DNA of 64,000 nucleotides from APNM01 sp040361335 (GTDB lineage: Bacteria; Pseudomonadota; Gammaproteobacteria; Nevskiales; Salinisphaeraceae), in assembly GCF_040361335.1 (NCBI RefSeq), contig NZ_APNM01000005.1, forward strand, positions 124,001 to 188,000. Reading direction: 5' to 3'. The number at the start of each line of letters is the position of its first letter. Within the stretch, counting starts at the first letter, position 1. The notes beneath the pieces are model-generated. The model had not been told where the DNA came from, searched no databases, and saw nothing but the letters and a program-made list of their open reading frames with translations. Shown piece after piece: positions 17,299 through 26,462 of the stretch. A program made the position numbers and the translations under genes.

Positions 17299-18752
17299 TC
17301 GACTCCACGCTGCTCAAGCGCCCCGAGGGCTACATCGACGGCCAGTGGACCGCGGCCGACGACGGCGGCACGTTCGAGGTGCTCAATCCGGCCAACTGCA
17401 AGGCGCTGGCCGAGGTCCCCGCCATGGGCGATGGCGAGACCCGGCGCGCGATCGCCGCCGCCAAGCGGGCGCTGCGCCTGGCGCCGCCCTACTCCCTGGC
17501 GCGGCGCCGCGAGTGGCTGACCGACATCCGCGACGCGCTGCTGGACGAGAAGGAGGAGATCGGCCGCATCCTCTGCCTGGAGCACGGCAAGCCCTGGAAG
17601 GAGGCCCAGGGCGAGGTCGAGTACGCCGCCGGCTTCTTCGACTACTGCGCCCGCCATCTGGATCTGCTGGCCAGCCGCAAGCTGGAGGAACGCCCCAAGG
17701 GCTGCGACTGGGAGGTGCACTTCCGGCCGATCGGCGTGGCCGCGCTGATCACGCCCTGGAACTTCCCCATCGGCATGATCGCCAAGAAACTGTCCGCGGC
17801 GCTGGCCGCCGGCTGCCCGACCGTGATCAAGCCGGCCAGCGAGACGCCGCTGACCATGATCGCGGCCTTCACGCTGATGCACGAGCGGGTCGACCTGCCG
17901 CCCGGCATGGTGAACCTGGTGATGGGCCGCGCCGGCCCCATCGGCGACCTGCTCTGCGCCCACCCGGACGTCCCCATGCTGAGCTTCACCGGCTCCACCG
18001 AGGTCGGCAAGGGCCTGATCGACAAGAGCCGCGACCAGGTCAAGAAACTGGCGCTGGAACTGGGCGGCAACGCCCCCTTCATCGTGTTCGACGACGCCGA
18101 CCTGGATGCCGCGGCCGACAACCTGATCGGCAACAAATTCCGCGGCGGCGGCCAGACCTGCGTCTGCGCCAACCGTATCTACGTCCAGGCAGGGATCGCC
18201 GAGGCCTTCGCCGACAAGCTGGTGGAGCGGGTCAAGGCGCTGCGGGTCGGCGACGGCATGGACGACGACATCGACATCGGCCCGCTGATCAACCGCGCCG
18301 GTTTCGAGAAGGTGCGTCGCCACGTTGCCGACGCCCTGGCCAAGGGCGGCACTCTCCTGGCGGGCAAGCATCCCGACGACCTCGACCCGGACCGCGGCCT
18401 GTTCTATCCGCCGACCGTGGTCGCGGGCGTGACGCCGGAGATGGAATGCACCCGCGAGGAGACCTTCGGCCCCTTCGTGCCCATGATCACGTTCGACGAC
18501 GAGGACGAGGCCGTGACCGCCGGCAACGACACCGAATTCGGCCTGGCCGCCTACGTGTTCACCGGCGACGACGAGCGTGCCGCGCGCGTGATCGCCGGCC
18601 TGCGCTTCGGTCACGTCGGCTGGAACACCGGCACCGGGCCGACGCCGGAGGCCCCCTTCGGCGGCATGAAGCTGTCCGGCATCGGCCGCGAGGGCGGCGA
18701 GGAAGGCCTGATGGAGTACGTCGAGCCGCAGACCGTGCCGCGCGGCGGCTGA
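17295..18752 (+). CDS. NAD(P)-dependent aldehyde dehydrogenase, succinate-semialdehyde type
   Basis: This 485-aa aldehyde dehydrogenase has ITPWNFPIGMIAKKLSAALA, FTGSTEVGKGL, the general-base Glu in ELGGNAPFIVFDDAD (~residue 255) and the catalytic Cys in GGGQTCVCANR (~286). The GNAPFIVFDDADLD and GQTCVCANRI(Y/F)V patterns fit GabD-type succinate-semialdehyde dehydrogenases. It is translationally coupled to the amidase. A class III aminotransferase 1.8 kb downstream could supply semialdehyde from an omega-amino acid, but that gene is on the other strand. Confidence 0.88.
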   Translation: MIDSTLLKRPEGYIDGQWTAADDGGTFEVLNPANCKALAEVPAMGDGETRRAIAAAKRALRLAPPYSLARRREWLTDIRDALLDEKEEIGRILCLEHGKPWKEAQGEVEYAAGFFDYCARHLDLLASRKLEERPKGCDWEVHFRPIGVAALITPWNFPIGMIAKKLSAALAAGCPTVIKPASETPLTMIAAFTLMHERVDLPPGMVNLVMGRAGPIGDLLCAHPDVPMLSFTGSTEVGKGLIDKSRDQVKKLALELGGNAPFIVFDDADLDAAADNLIGNKFRGGGQTCVCANRIYVQAGIAEAFADKLVERVKALRVGDGMDDDIDIGPLINRAGFEKVRRHVADALAKGGTLLAGKHPDDLDPDRGLFYPPTVVAGVTPEMECTREETFGPFVPMITFDDEDEAVTAGNDTEFGLAAYVFTGDDERAARVIAGLRFGHVGWNTGTGPTPEAPFGGMKLSGIGREGGEEGLMEYVEPQTVPRGG

Positions 18753-18759
18753 TCGGCCG

Positions 18760-18782
18760 GGGCGGCGCACACGGCGCCGCCC
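18760..18782 (+). terminator. GC-rich hairpin after the aldehyde dehydrogenase
   Basis: A 9-bp perfect stem, GGGCGGCGC with its complement around ACACG, starts 8 bp after the stop. There is no T-run, so it would be a pause or a stabilising 3' structure rather than a full intrinsic terminator. Confidence 0.4.
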
Positions 18783-18823
18783 GCCCGGTGTAGACTTCCC
18801 GCAAAACCCCTTCGAGCCCCGTG

Positions 18824-19570
18824 ATGCTGAACAAGCTGCTGCTCGCCGCCGTCGTCGTCCTCGCGGGCGTGGTCGTCTGGCAGGCGAGCGACGACGATGC
18901 GGCACCCGCGCCGGCCGCCGACGCCGAGGCGGTGCGCGAGCGCCTGGCCGACTTCGGCGACATCCAGGAGGTGACCCACGTCCCCGAGGCCGGTCTCTAC
19001 CGGGTGCGCATCGGCGGCGAGAGCCTGTACGTGACCGAGGACGCCCGCTACCTGCTGGCCGGCGACCTGTACGATCTGGAGACCCGCGAGAACCTCACCC
19101 GCCGGGCACAGAGCGACACCCGGCGCGAGCGCCTGGCCGAGGTCGAGGCCTCGGACGCCGTCGTCTACGAGCCGGCCGCCGACGTGGCGCGAATCGGCAC
19201 GGTCTGGGTGTTCACCGACGTGGACTGCCCCTACTGCCGCAAATTCCACGAGCAGATCGGGGATTACACCGCGCGCGGCATCGAGGTGCGCTACCTGGCC
19301 TATCCCCGCCAGGGACCGGGCAGCGAATCCTGGCGGCGAACCGAGGCGGTCTGGTGCGCCGAGGACCGCAAGCGGGCCCTCACCCGCGCCAAATCCGGCG
19401 CCGCGGTCGACGGCGGCGACTGCAGCACCGACCTGGTGGCCGAGCATTACGCGCTCGGCCAGGCGGTGGGCTTGCGCGGCACCCCCATGATCGTGGGCGT
19501 CGACGGGCGGGTCTACGGCGGTTACGTGTCGCCGGCCGACCTCGCCAAGCGGCTCGACGGGCAAGGCTGA
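18824..19570 (+). CDS. DsbC/DsbG-like thiol-disulfide isomerase
   Basis: This 248-aa periplasmic disulfide isomerase has an N-terminal hydrophobic segment (LLLAAVVVLAGVVVWQA), a DsbC dimerisation-like region with GGESLYVTEDARYLLAGDLYDL, and a thioredoxin fold. The active site is DVDCPYCRKFH (CPYC, ~residue 134) and the cis-proline loop is GTPMIVG. The N-terminal segment has no obvious cleavage site and may stay as a membrane anchor. A GTG three bases upstream is an alternative start. The flanking genes give no clear functional link. Confidence 0.88.
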   Translation: MLNKLLLAAVVVLAGVVVWQASDDDAAPAPAADAEAVRERLADFGDIQEVTHVPEAGLYRVRIGGESLYVTEDARYLLAGDLYDLETRENLTRRAQSDTRRERLAEVEASDAVVYEPAADVARIGTVWVFTDVDCPYCRKFHEQIGDYTARGIEVRYLAYPRQGPGSESWRRTEAVWCAEDRKRALTRAKSGAAVDGGDCSTDLVAEHYALGQAVGLRGTPMIVGVDGRVYGGYVSPADLAKRLDGQG

Positions 19571-19671
19571 GAACGCCCGGGACTTCCCGTGCGCCGGCGG
19601 CCGGATTAATCTGTAGGGCCATTTCCGGCGGCGCCGTCGCGAGGGACGGCCGGGAACAAACGGATCAGGGC

Positions 19672-20361
19672 ATGACAGCCTCGAAACCCCTGGAAGACGC
19701 GATTCCGACCCCGACCCCGCGCGAAACGGTCTCGAACCAGACGCGGGACCGTCTCATGCGCGAGGCGATCACCCTGCTCTCGCGCGAGGGGCTGCGCGGC
19801 GTCTCCCTGCGCCGGATCGTGACCGCCGCGGGCGCCAGCAACCCGTCCGCCCTGCACTATCACTTCGGCAGCCGCGAGGCCCTGATCGAAGAGATCACCC
19901 GCAGCCTGCAGGCCTGGCTGGAGCCGCGCTGCCTCGCGGGCCTGGCGCCGCTGGAGGCGCACCTGGAGAGCGGCGACTACAGCGTGCGCGACGTGCTGGA
20001 GGCCCTGTTCCGGCCGATCATGCAGATGCTGACCGAGCCCGGTTACGGCATGGACGCGATCCGCTTCATCGCGCGCCTGGGCTGGGACTTCGGCCCCAAG
20101 GGCCAGGAACTGTCGGCGCAGATGCACGCCGAGAGCCTGAACCGCGGCTACCGCCTGCTGCAGCGGCTGTTGCCGGATCTGCCGGGCGAAACCCTGAAGT
20201 TCCGGCTGCTGCTGAACATGAACAACGTCTACTACGGACTCGCCTACCGCAGCTATCTCTGGCGCTCGCCCTTCGGACCCATGGGGATCGCGGCGCCCGA
20301 GCGCGGCCCCGAGCTGGAACGGCTGTTCATGGACTACCTGGTCGCCGGCATCCGCGGCTGA
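19672..20361 (+). CDS. TetR/AcrR-family regulator
   Basis: This 229-aa regulator has a typical N-terminal DNA-binding domain: TRDRLMREAITLLSREGLRG, then VSLRRIVTAAGASNPSALHYHFGSREALIEEI (helix-turn-helix at ~residues 40-70). A divergent ligand domain follows. The ATG at 19672 is chosen because the upstream part of the frame is antisense or out-of-frame over dsbC. It may control the catabolic genes on either side, but I see no clear operator near it. Confidence 0.85.
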   Translation: MTASKPLEDAIPTPTPRETVSNQTRDRLMREAITLLSREGLRGVSLRRIVTAAGASNPSALHYHFGSREALIEEITRSLQAWLEPRCLAGLAPLEAHLESGDYSVRDVLEALFRPIMQMLTEPGYGMDAIRFIARLGWDFGPKGQELSAQMHAESLNRGYRLLQRLLPDLPGETLKFRLLLNMNNVYYGLAYRSYLWRSPFGPMGIAAPERGPELERLFMDYLVAGIRG

Positions 20362-20369
20362 GGCCGGGC

Positions 20370-20570
20370 ATGTCCCGCACGCTGATCGTCGTCGGCCTGC
20401 TGATCGCGCTGGCGGGCCTGCTCTGGCCCTGGCTGTCGAAACTGCCCCTCGGACGCCTGCCGGGCGACATCGTGATCGAACGCGAGAACCTCACCGTCTA
20501 TATCCCGCTCACCACCATGATCCTGGTGAGCGTGCTCGGCAGCCTGCTGCTCTGGCTCTTCCGGCGCTAG
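20370..20570 (+). CDS. DUF2905 small membrane protein
   Basis: This 66-aa protein has two transmembrane helices separated by the DUF2905 signature LGRLPGDIVIERENLTVYIP. The length and layout are exactly those of the family, whose function is unknown. It starts 8 bp after the TetR regulator stop, so it is probably co-transcribed. Confidence 0.9.
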   Translation: MSRTLIVVGLLIALAGLLWPWLSKLPLGRLPGDIVIERENLTVYIPLTTMILVSVLGSLLLWLFRR

Positions 20571-20589
20571 ATCGACCGACGACCGGCAG

Positions 20590-21858
20590 CTATCGGGTCG
20601 CCTCCAGCGCCGCCTCGAAGATGCCCAGGGCCTCGTCCACCTGGGCCTCGTCGACGATCAGCGGCGGCAGCCAGCGAACCACCTGGCCGCCGTAGGCGCC
20701 GCACTTGATCAACAGCAGACCGCGCTTCTCGCATTCCTTGACGATGCGGGCCACGCGCTCGCCGTCCGGACCGCCCTCGCCGTCCACCATGTAGGTGCCG
20801 AGCATCAGACCCTTGCCGCGAATGTCGCCGATGCCGCCGTCCTTGCCGGCGAGACGTTCGAGGCCGGCCCGGAGCTGCTCGCCGCGGGCCTCGGCGTTCG
20901 CCACCAGGCCTTCCTTCTCGATCACCTCGATGGTGGCCAGGGCCGCCGCGCAGGCCACGGCGTTGCCGCCGTAGGTGCCGCCCTGGGAGCCCAGCCAGCC
21001 CTTGGCCATGAGCGCCTCGGAGGCGCCCATGATCGACAGCGGAAAACCGCTGGCGATGCCCTTGGCGGTGATCAGCACGTCCGGCGTGACGCCGAAGTGC
21101 TCCAGCGCCCAGTAGCGGCCGGTGCGGCCGTTGCCGGACTGCACCTCGTCCACCATGAACAGCAAGCCGTGCTCCCGGCAACGGGCCTCGATCCCCTGCA
21201 GGAAGCCGCTATTGGCCGCCACGTAGCCCGACTCGCCCTGCACCGGCTCCACCAGCACCGCCGCGGTCTCGGCCGGCGTGCTGTAGGTGCGCAGGATGTG
21301 GTCGAACTCGCGCAGGCAGAACCGGTTGGTGGTCTCTTCGTCCCAGCCGTACCAGTAGGTATCCGGGTACGGCGCGACGATGGCGCCGCCCATCATCGGC
21401 TGGATACCCTGGCGGATCGGCGAACTGGAGGTCGTCAGGGACAGCGAGCCCATGGTGCGGCCGTGGAAACCGCCGCGGAACGCAATGATGTTGGGCTTGC
21501 CGGTGGCCTGGCGGGCCAGGCGGATGCTGGCCTCGATCGCCTCGGTGCCGGCGTTGGAGAAGAAAAAGCTGTCGATGTCGCCCGGCGTCATGCCGCCCAG
21601 CTTCTCCGCCAGCTTCAGGATCGGCGGATGCTTCACGATCGCGTACTGGCCGTGGACCAGGCGGCCCACCTGCTCGCGCGCGGCCTCGACCACGTGCGGG
21701 TGGCAATGGCCGGTGCTCAACACGCCGATCCCGGAGGTGAAATCCAGGTAGCGGTCACCGCCCTCGTCGAAGATATAGGCCCCCTCGCCGTGCGAGGCGA
21801 CGACACCGCTCGACTGCTTGAGCAGCGGGGACAGGGATCCGTGGCGGTCGTGGCTCAT
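20590..21858 (-). CDS. class III aminotransferase (GABA/acetylornithine-type)
   Basis: This 422-aa fold-type I class III aminotransferase has FTSGIGVLSTGHCHP, FFSNAGTEAIEASIRLAR (~residue 104), AFRGGFHGRTMGSLSLT (~130), FMVDEVQSGNGRTG (~230) and the PLP-lysine segment ITAKGIASGFPLS (~262). It fits omega-amino acid or GABA aminotransferases, giving a semialdehyde such as the substrate of the dehydrogenase at 17.3 kb. Acetylornithine aminotransferase is the main alternative. It is followed upstream (61 bp) by the tartrate/malate-type dehydrogenase on the same strand. Confidence 0.85.
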   Translation of the reverse strand: MSHDRHGSLSPLLKQSSGVVASHGEGAYIFDEGGDRYLDFTSGIGVLSTGHCHPHVVEAAREQVGRLVHGQYAIVKHPPILKLAEKLGGMTPGDIDSFFFSNAGTEAIEASIRLARQATGKPNIIAFRGGFHGRTMGSLSLTTSSSPIRQGIQPMMGGAIVAPYPDTYWYGWDEETTNRFCLREFDHILRTYSTPAETAAVLVEPVQGESGYVAANSGFLQGIEARCREHGLLFMVDEVQSGNGRTGRYWALEHFGVTPDVLITAKGIASGFPLSIMGASEALMAKGWLGSQGGTYGGNAVACAAALATIEVIEKEGLVANAEARGEQLRAGLERLAGKDGGIGDIRGKGLMLGTYMVDGEGGPDGERVARIVKECEKRGLLLIKCGAYGGQVVRWLPPLIVDEAQVDEALGIFEAALEATR

Positions 21859-21919
21859 GTTCTCGGCTCCTGGTGACTTGCTTGGTCCCGATTGTCCGGG
21901 CTCGGGGTCAGCCCTTCAA

Positions 21920-23068
<1,149 letters not shown>

Positions 23069-23116
23069 GCCCGGCACCATAGCAAAGCCGGTGGGGCCCG
23101 GCATACGCCGCGAGGG

Positions 23117-23296
23117 TTACTTGTTGAGCAAAAGCTTGCCGCTGCGCGTGCGACGCAGGCGATAACGCTCGTTCTCGTGGACGATGACCACCTCGTTGCA
23201 TCCGGCGAACAGCGTTTCGCTGTTCACGGCGGGCAACGGCCGCACCGCGCCCGCGCCATCGGCACCGTCCGTGCGATCTTCCCGACGCCCACTCAT
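23117..23296 (-). CDS. hemP: hemin uptake protein HemP
   Basis: This 59-aa protein ends with the HemP signature: VNSETLFAGCNEVVIVHENE, then YRLRRTRSGKLLLNK. HemP proteins accompany haem/iron uptake and act as small regulators or uptake helpers. Two in-frame ATGs exist; the first (23302) touches the GGAG ribosome site, whereas the second (23296) is 6 bases from it, so I prefer the second. A Fur-type box lies just upstream. No haem receptor is in the neighbourhood. Confidence 0.85.
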   Translation of the reverse strand: MSGRREDRTDGADGAGAVRPLPAVNSETLFAGCNEVVIVHENERYRLRRTRSGKLLLNK

Positions 23297-23324
23297 TCGC
23301 ATCTCCGTTGGCCTTTTATGCGAA

Positions 23325-23339
23325 TGATAACGATTATCA
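23325..23339. promoter_or_regulatory. Fur box upstream of hemP
   Basis: The 15-mer TGATAACGATTATCA matches the 7-1-7 Fur pattern TGATAAT-N-ATTATCA at all but one position and is flanked by further AT-rich sequence. It lies 29 bp upstream of the preferred hemP start, which predicts iron-dependent repression. Confidence 0.88.
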
Positions 23340-23411
23340 ATTATATTGCAAGCCGCCGGGAAAGCCGCCCTGCGCCCGGCCCCGAACGGGATCGGGCGCA
23401 GCGCGGAAGCG

Positions 23412-24056
23412 TCAGAAACTCAGTCGTGCCCCGAGGTGCCACTGACCCTTGAGATCGAAGTCGGGATCGTCGTTCACGCCCTGCTCGTCGATCTTGTAGT
23501 CCACCCCCTCGTAGGCGGCGACGAGGCCGAAGGCGTCGGTGAACTGGAGGATCACGCGCATCGCGTACTCCATGCCGCTCACGTCGTAATCGCCGATTTC
23601 GCCGTAGTCCACGTAGCCGATACTGGGATTGATCTCGATCGAACGCGACGGTGTCAGGCGCATGCCCAGATTGAGGCTGTAGCCGTCGCCATCCTCGTCG
23701 TCGAGGTCGATACGCTCGAACGAGGCCAGGCCGTACAAGTGGACATGCTCGCTGGAACGTCGGATCAAACCGATGCCCATCCCGGTGCGATCGACATCCA
23801 GATCCACGTCGTCGTCATCCGAGGACACGATCTTGTGATCGACCTGGAAAAAGGCATGCTCGCCGAGGGCCGCGGAGATTTCGCCGGCGTAACCGTCGGT
23901 GCCGAAGTCCTCGTCGACACCGGCCAGATCGTCGACCTCCGCGTCGCCCTTGATCACGGCGGCGGTAGCCTGGACGTAGTCGTAGTTGGGCGCCGCCAAC
24001 GCGCAGGCGGGCAAGACGAACAGGACGGTCGCGGCAAGTCTTAAGCTTCCTTGCAT
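23412..24056 (-). CDS. outer-membrane beta-barrel protein, unknown function
   Basis: This 214-aa protein has a signal peptide (MQGSLRLAATVLFVLPACALA-APNYDY) and repeating beta-strand pairs such as AFFQVDHKIVSS, VHLYGLASFERIDL, IEINPSIGYVDYG and EYAMRVILQFTD. It ends in the outer-membrane signature LGARLSF with terminal Phe. The loops are highly acidic (SSDDDDVDLDVD). This predicts a small eight- or ten-stranded OMP. The ATG at 24056 follows GGGAGAAC; the longer frame adds a non-signal leader. Confidence 0.78.
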   Translation of the reverse strand: MQGSLRLAATVLFVLPACALAAPNYDYVQATAAVIKGDAEVDDLAGVDEDFGTDGYAGEISAALGEHAFFQVDHKIVSSDDDDVDLDVDRTGMGIGLIRRSSEHVHLYGLASFERIDLDDEDGDGYSLNLGMRLTPSRSIEINPSIGYVDYGEIGDYDVSGMEYAMRVILQFTDAFGLVAAYEGVDYKIDEQGVNDDPDFDLKGQWHLGARLSF

Positions 24057-24108
24057 GATTGTTCTCCCTGTTGAGGCAGCTCTGTGTTGCGGGATACCGC
24101 ACAGGGGC

Positions 24109-24137
24109 AACTTAGCGGTCGCGCGACAAACATGCAA
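24109..24137 (-). promoter_or_regulatory. possible sigma70 promoter for the barrel protein
   Basis: On the minus strand TTGCAT and TAAGTT are separated by 17 bp, 53 bp upstream of the barrel gene start. The -35 is good and the -10 is weak. Confidence 0.35.
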
Positions 24138-24314
24138 GAGCCCTTGTCTTAATCCGCTCTCGCCCCCGATTCACATTGACACGATCGATTGTGACCGGGC
24201 CCGCTTACAGGCGCAGCAAAGACAATTCAGGGCATTATCATGTGCGCCGCAGCATAATTTTATTTTCCATTTCAGACGCTTCCGGAACCGCACCGCGAAA
24301 TCCGACAAGAGGTC

Positions 24315-24343
24315 TTGACATATATGCCGCGCCGCGCTATCCA
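24315..24343 (+). promoter_or_regulatory. sigma70-like promoter of a candidate small RNA
   Basis: A perfect TTGACA (24315-24320) is followed after 17 bp by TATCCA (24338-24343). It lies in a 660-bp gene-free stretch between the barrel gene and the DUF1329 gene and points toward a hairpin terminator 135 bp downstream. Confidence 0.5.
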
Positions 24344-24349
24344 ATCACG

Positions 24350-24507
24350 TACCGTACACGGCTGCCTGCCAAGCGCCCGTCGCTACAGGTATGCGGACTG
24401 AAAGGGTCTGGGGGAGGTCGTTACGGGCCGCGACTCGGCGAGGGAAAGTCGGGGGAGCGGTGCGCAGGGAGGCGTCAGGGGGAGCCGCGTCCGCGGCTCC
24501 CCTCTTT
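24350..24507 (+). ncRNA. candidate small RNA, unrecognised family
   Basis: The interval from the predicted start near 24350 to the hairpin at 24479-24502 has no plausible reading frame and is purine-rich (many GGGGGAGG- and GGGAAAG-like runs). The promoter and terminator-like hairpin bracket ~155 nt, a normal small-RNA size. It does not match tmRNA, 6S, RNase P or a riboswitch I know. It could instead be a leader terminated before the DUF1329 gene. Confidence 0.4.
24479..24502 (+). terminator. GC-stem hairpin followed by a short T-rich tail
   Basis: An 11-bp perfect stem, GGGGAGCCGCG with its complement around a 2-base loop (really 4), is followed by TCTTTC. The stem is strong but the U-tract is weak. 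It sits at the end of the candidate small RNA. Confidence 0.55.
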
Positions 24508-24543
24508 CATGTCCCTCCGCGACAATCGATAATTTCCCTGTAA

Positions 24544-24565
24544 TGTGACATTAAGTAATGTCACA
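24544..24565. promoter_or_regulatory. 22-bp near-perfect palindrome, likely operator for the DUF1329 gene
   Basis: Half-sites TGTGACATTA and TAATGTCACA are exact complements around AG. It is 152 bp upstream of the DUF1329 start in a locally AT-rich patch. The outer TGTGA/TCACA resembles CRP, but their spacing (12) is twice the CRP spacing (6), so another dimeric regulator is more likely. Confidence 0.55.
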
Positions 24566-24717
24566 GATAAATCGAACCATTATTCAAGAAAGGATCGTTT
24601 TCGAATTCCCAAACTGTTGTGCTAATCTTTCGCCGCAGACGGCAGAGCGTTCTGCCGCAAACCCTGGCCGGACGACCGTGACGGCCGTCGCGGCGGTGAG
24701 GACAAGGAGTGTTCGCA

Positions 24718-26130
24718 ATGCGTGTATCGACCAATCCCTTCATCGGGCTTCTCGCGGGGTGCCTGCTCGTCGCACCCGGCATCGGCGCGGCCGGCGTCAG
24801 CCCGGAGGAGGCCGCCAAGCTCGGTGACCAGCTCACGCCGATCGGCGCCAATCCGAACGGCAACGAGGAAGGCACCATCCCGCCCTGGCGCGGCCCGTCG
24901 CTGTTCACCGAGGCGCAGCGCAACTACGACTACGAAGAGGTCGAGCACCTGCGCAAGAACGACCCGGACAAGCTCAACTTCATCAAGACCCAGCGTCCGG
25001 AGGCCCTGAAGCCCCGCTTCACGATCACGGCCGACAACTACCAGCAGTACGCCGACAAGCTCACCGCGGGCCACAAGCGCCTGTTCGAGTTGTACCCCGA
25101 AACGTACAAGATGCGGGTCTACCCGAGCGTACGCGGCACCTACTTCCCGGACGAGATCAACGAGGCCACCCGCAAGAACGCCGAGCGCGCCGGCCTGGAG
25201 GGCGTGAACGACGTCTACGGCGCGCGGCTCGGATTCCCTTTCCCGATCCCGCAGAACGGGGCCCAGGCGATCTGGAACCACAAGCTGCGCTTCCGCGGCT
25301 CGGCGGTGAAGCGCTACAACAACCAGGCCATCGTCGACGCCGACGGCAGCTACCAGATCACCAAGCTGATCGAGGACGTGCGCTTCGAGTACGCCAACCT
25401 CGAGGTCGAGGATCCCGAGAACCACGTGCTGGCCTACTACCTCCAGCGCACCCTGTCCCCGGCCCGCGTCGCCGGCCAGATCACCCTGGTGCACGAGATC
25501 TTCGGCAAGGGCACCTCCGGCCGCAACGCCTGGATCTACAACCCCGGCCTGGGCCGGGTGAACCGCGCGCCCGAGGTCGGCTACGACAATCCCTCACTGG
25601 GCTCCGACGGCCTCCAGTTCAACGACCAGATCAACATGTTCAACGGCTCGCTCGCCCGCTACAACTGGAAGCTGGTCGGCAAGAAGGAGATGTTCGTCCC
25701 GCACAACTCCTACGAGATCAACAGCGTGCGGCACTCGTACGACGAGATCATTCAGAAGGGCCACATCAACCAGAACCTGCCGCGCTACGAGCTGCAACGG
25801 GTCTGGGTGGTCGAGGCCAACCTGCGCGAGGGCACGCGCCACCAGTTCAAGAAGCGGGTGTTCTACCTGCACGAGGATTCCTGGGGCGTGACCATGGTCG
25901 ACTGCTATGACAATCGCGACCAGCTCTGGAAATTCCAGGAAGGCCACCTGATCACCGCGCCGTACATTCCGACGGCGACCACGGTCCCGGAGGTGATCTA
26001 CGACCTGCAGAGCGGCCGCTACTTCATGACCGCCATGATCAACGAGGACCGGGCGAACGACTTCGACGTCGAGTTCTCCCGCTCCCACTTCCAGCCCAGC
26101 AACCTCAAGCGCATGGGCCGGACCTTCTGA
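24718..26130 (+). CDS. DUF1329 secreted protein
   Basis: This 470-aa protein has a signal peptide (FIGLLAGCLLVAPGIGAAG). It shows typical DUF1329 features: VSPEEAAKLGDQLTPIGA at the mature N-terminus, YPSVRGTYFPDEINEATRKN, RRVWVVEA-like RVWVVEANLREGTRH and the C-terminal DVEFSRSHFQPSNLKRMGRTF region. The family has a LolB-like fold, and its members sit near RND-type lipid or steroid transporters; the function is unproven. The ATG at 24718 has an AAGGAG site. An operator-like palindrome lies upstream and a strong terminator downstream, so it is probably monocistronic. Confidence 0.85.
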   Translation: MRVSTNPFIGLLAGCLLVAPGIGAAGVSPEEAAKLGDQLTPIGANPNGNEEGTIPPWRGPSLFTEAQRNYDYEEVEHLRKNDPDKLNFIKTQRPEALKPRFTITADNYQQYADKLTAGHKRLFELYPETYKMRVYPSVRGTYFPDEINEATRKNAERAGLEGVNDVYGARLGFPFPIPQNGAQAIWNHKLRFRGSAVKRYNNQAIVDADGSYQITKLIEDVRFEYANLEVEDPENHVLAYYLQRTLSPARVAGQITLVHEIFGKGTSGRNAWIYNPGLGRVNRAPEVGYDNPSLGSDGLQFNDQINMFNGSLARYNWKLVGKKEMFVPHNSYEINSVRHSYDEIIQKGHINQNLPRYELQRVWVVEANLREGTRHQFKKRVFYLHEDSWGVTMVDCYDNRDQLWKFQEGHLITAPYIPTATTVPEVIYDLQSGRYFMTAMINEDRANDFDVEFSRSHFQPSNLKRMGRTF

Positions 26131-26169
26131 GTCCTCCCGCACGGCCCGATAGGGCCTGCGTTGACCCTG

Positions 26170-26196
26170 CCCGCGGCCCCACCGCGGGCTTTTTTT
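26170..26196 (+). terminator. intrinsic terminator after the DUF1329 gene
   Basis: A CCCGCGG / CCGCGGG stem with a CCCCA loop is followed by C and seven Ts, 40 bp after the stop codon. It is a textbook intrinsic terminator. Confidence 0.9.
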
Positions 26197-26251
26197 GTCC
26201 GTGACACTCTGCAGTATGCGGGCCTGGACGCCGATCGTACAATGGATTCGG

Positions 26252-26404
26252 GCGCCAGTAGCTCAGCCGGATAGAGCACCAGGCTTCGAACCCGGGAGTC
26301 GGGAGTTGACTCGCGCCTTCCATGGCGCTCGCCCTTCGGGCGATGCCGACGCATCGTCAATCCGGCTCTCCTGCCGGATTTATCGAGTCCTCCCTGGCGC
26401 GCCA
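26252..26404 (+). tRNA. tRNA-Arg(TCG) gene interrupted in the T-arm by a 76-nt element
   Basis: The 5' part gives acceptor GCGCCAG, TA, a D-arm (GCTC...GAGC), an anticodon arm with loop CTTCGAA (anticodon TCG) and a variable GAGTC, then GGGAG-TT. The T-arm breaks off at 26307. It resumes at 26384 with CGAGT-CCTCC, followed by the matching acceptor strand CTGGCGC, discriminator G and an encoded CCA. Joined, this makes a cloverleaf. Two A-C mismatches (29-41 and 52-62) suggest decay or an altered arm. It may be a pseudogene, an expressed tRNA with an enlarged T-loop, or a gene needing removal of the insert. Confidence 0.65.
26308..26383 (+). repeat. 76-nt multi-hairpin element inside the tRNA-Arg T-loop
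   Basis: The insert begins GACTCG, and the DNA immediately at its far end reads CGAGTC, so the junction can pair. Inside are four hairpins: GCGCC/GGCGC, CGCCC-TTC-GGGCG, GATGC/GCATC and AATCCGGC/GCCGGATT. A second element of the same layout lies after tRNA-Leu (56188-56270). Confidence 0.65.
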
Positions 26405-26462
26405 ACTAATCTACGGCTGAATCCAATCCGCTAGCCAGGATCTCCGGCTCCGATGACCCCGA

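Noticed and set aside
24421..24460. Weak resemblance of GAGGGAAAGTCGGGG to RNase P RNA (GAGGAAAGTCC)
   Set aside because: The region is far too short for RNase P RNA and lacks its other conserved blocks.
24544..24565. CRP binding site
   Set aside because: The TGTGA and TCACA halves are 12 bp apart; CRP needs 6.
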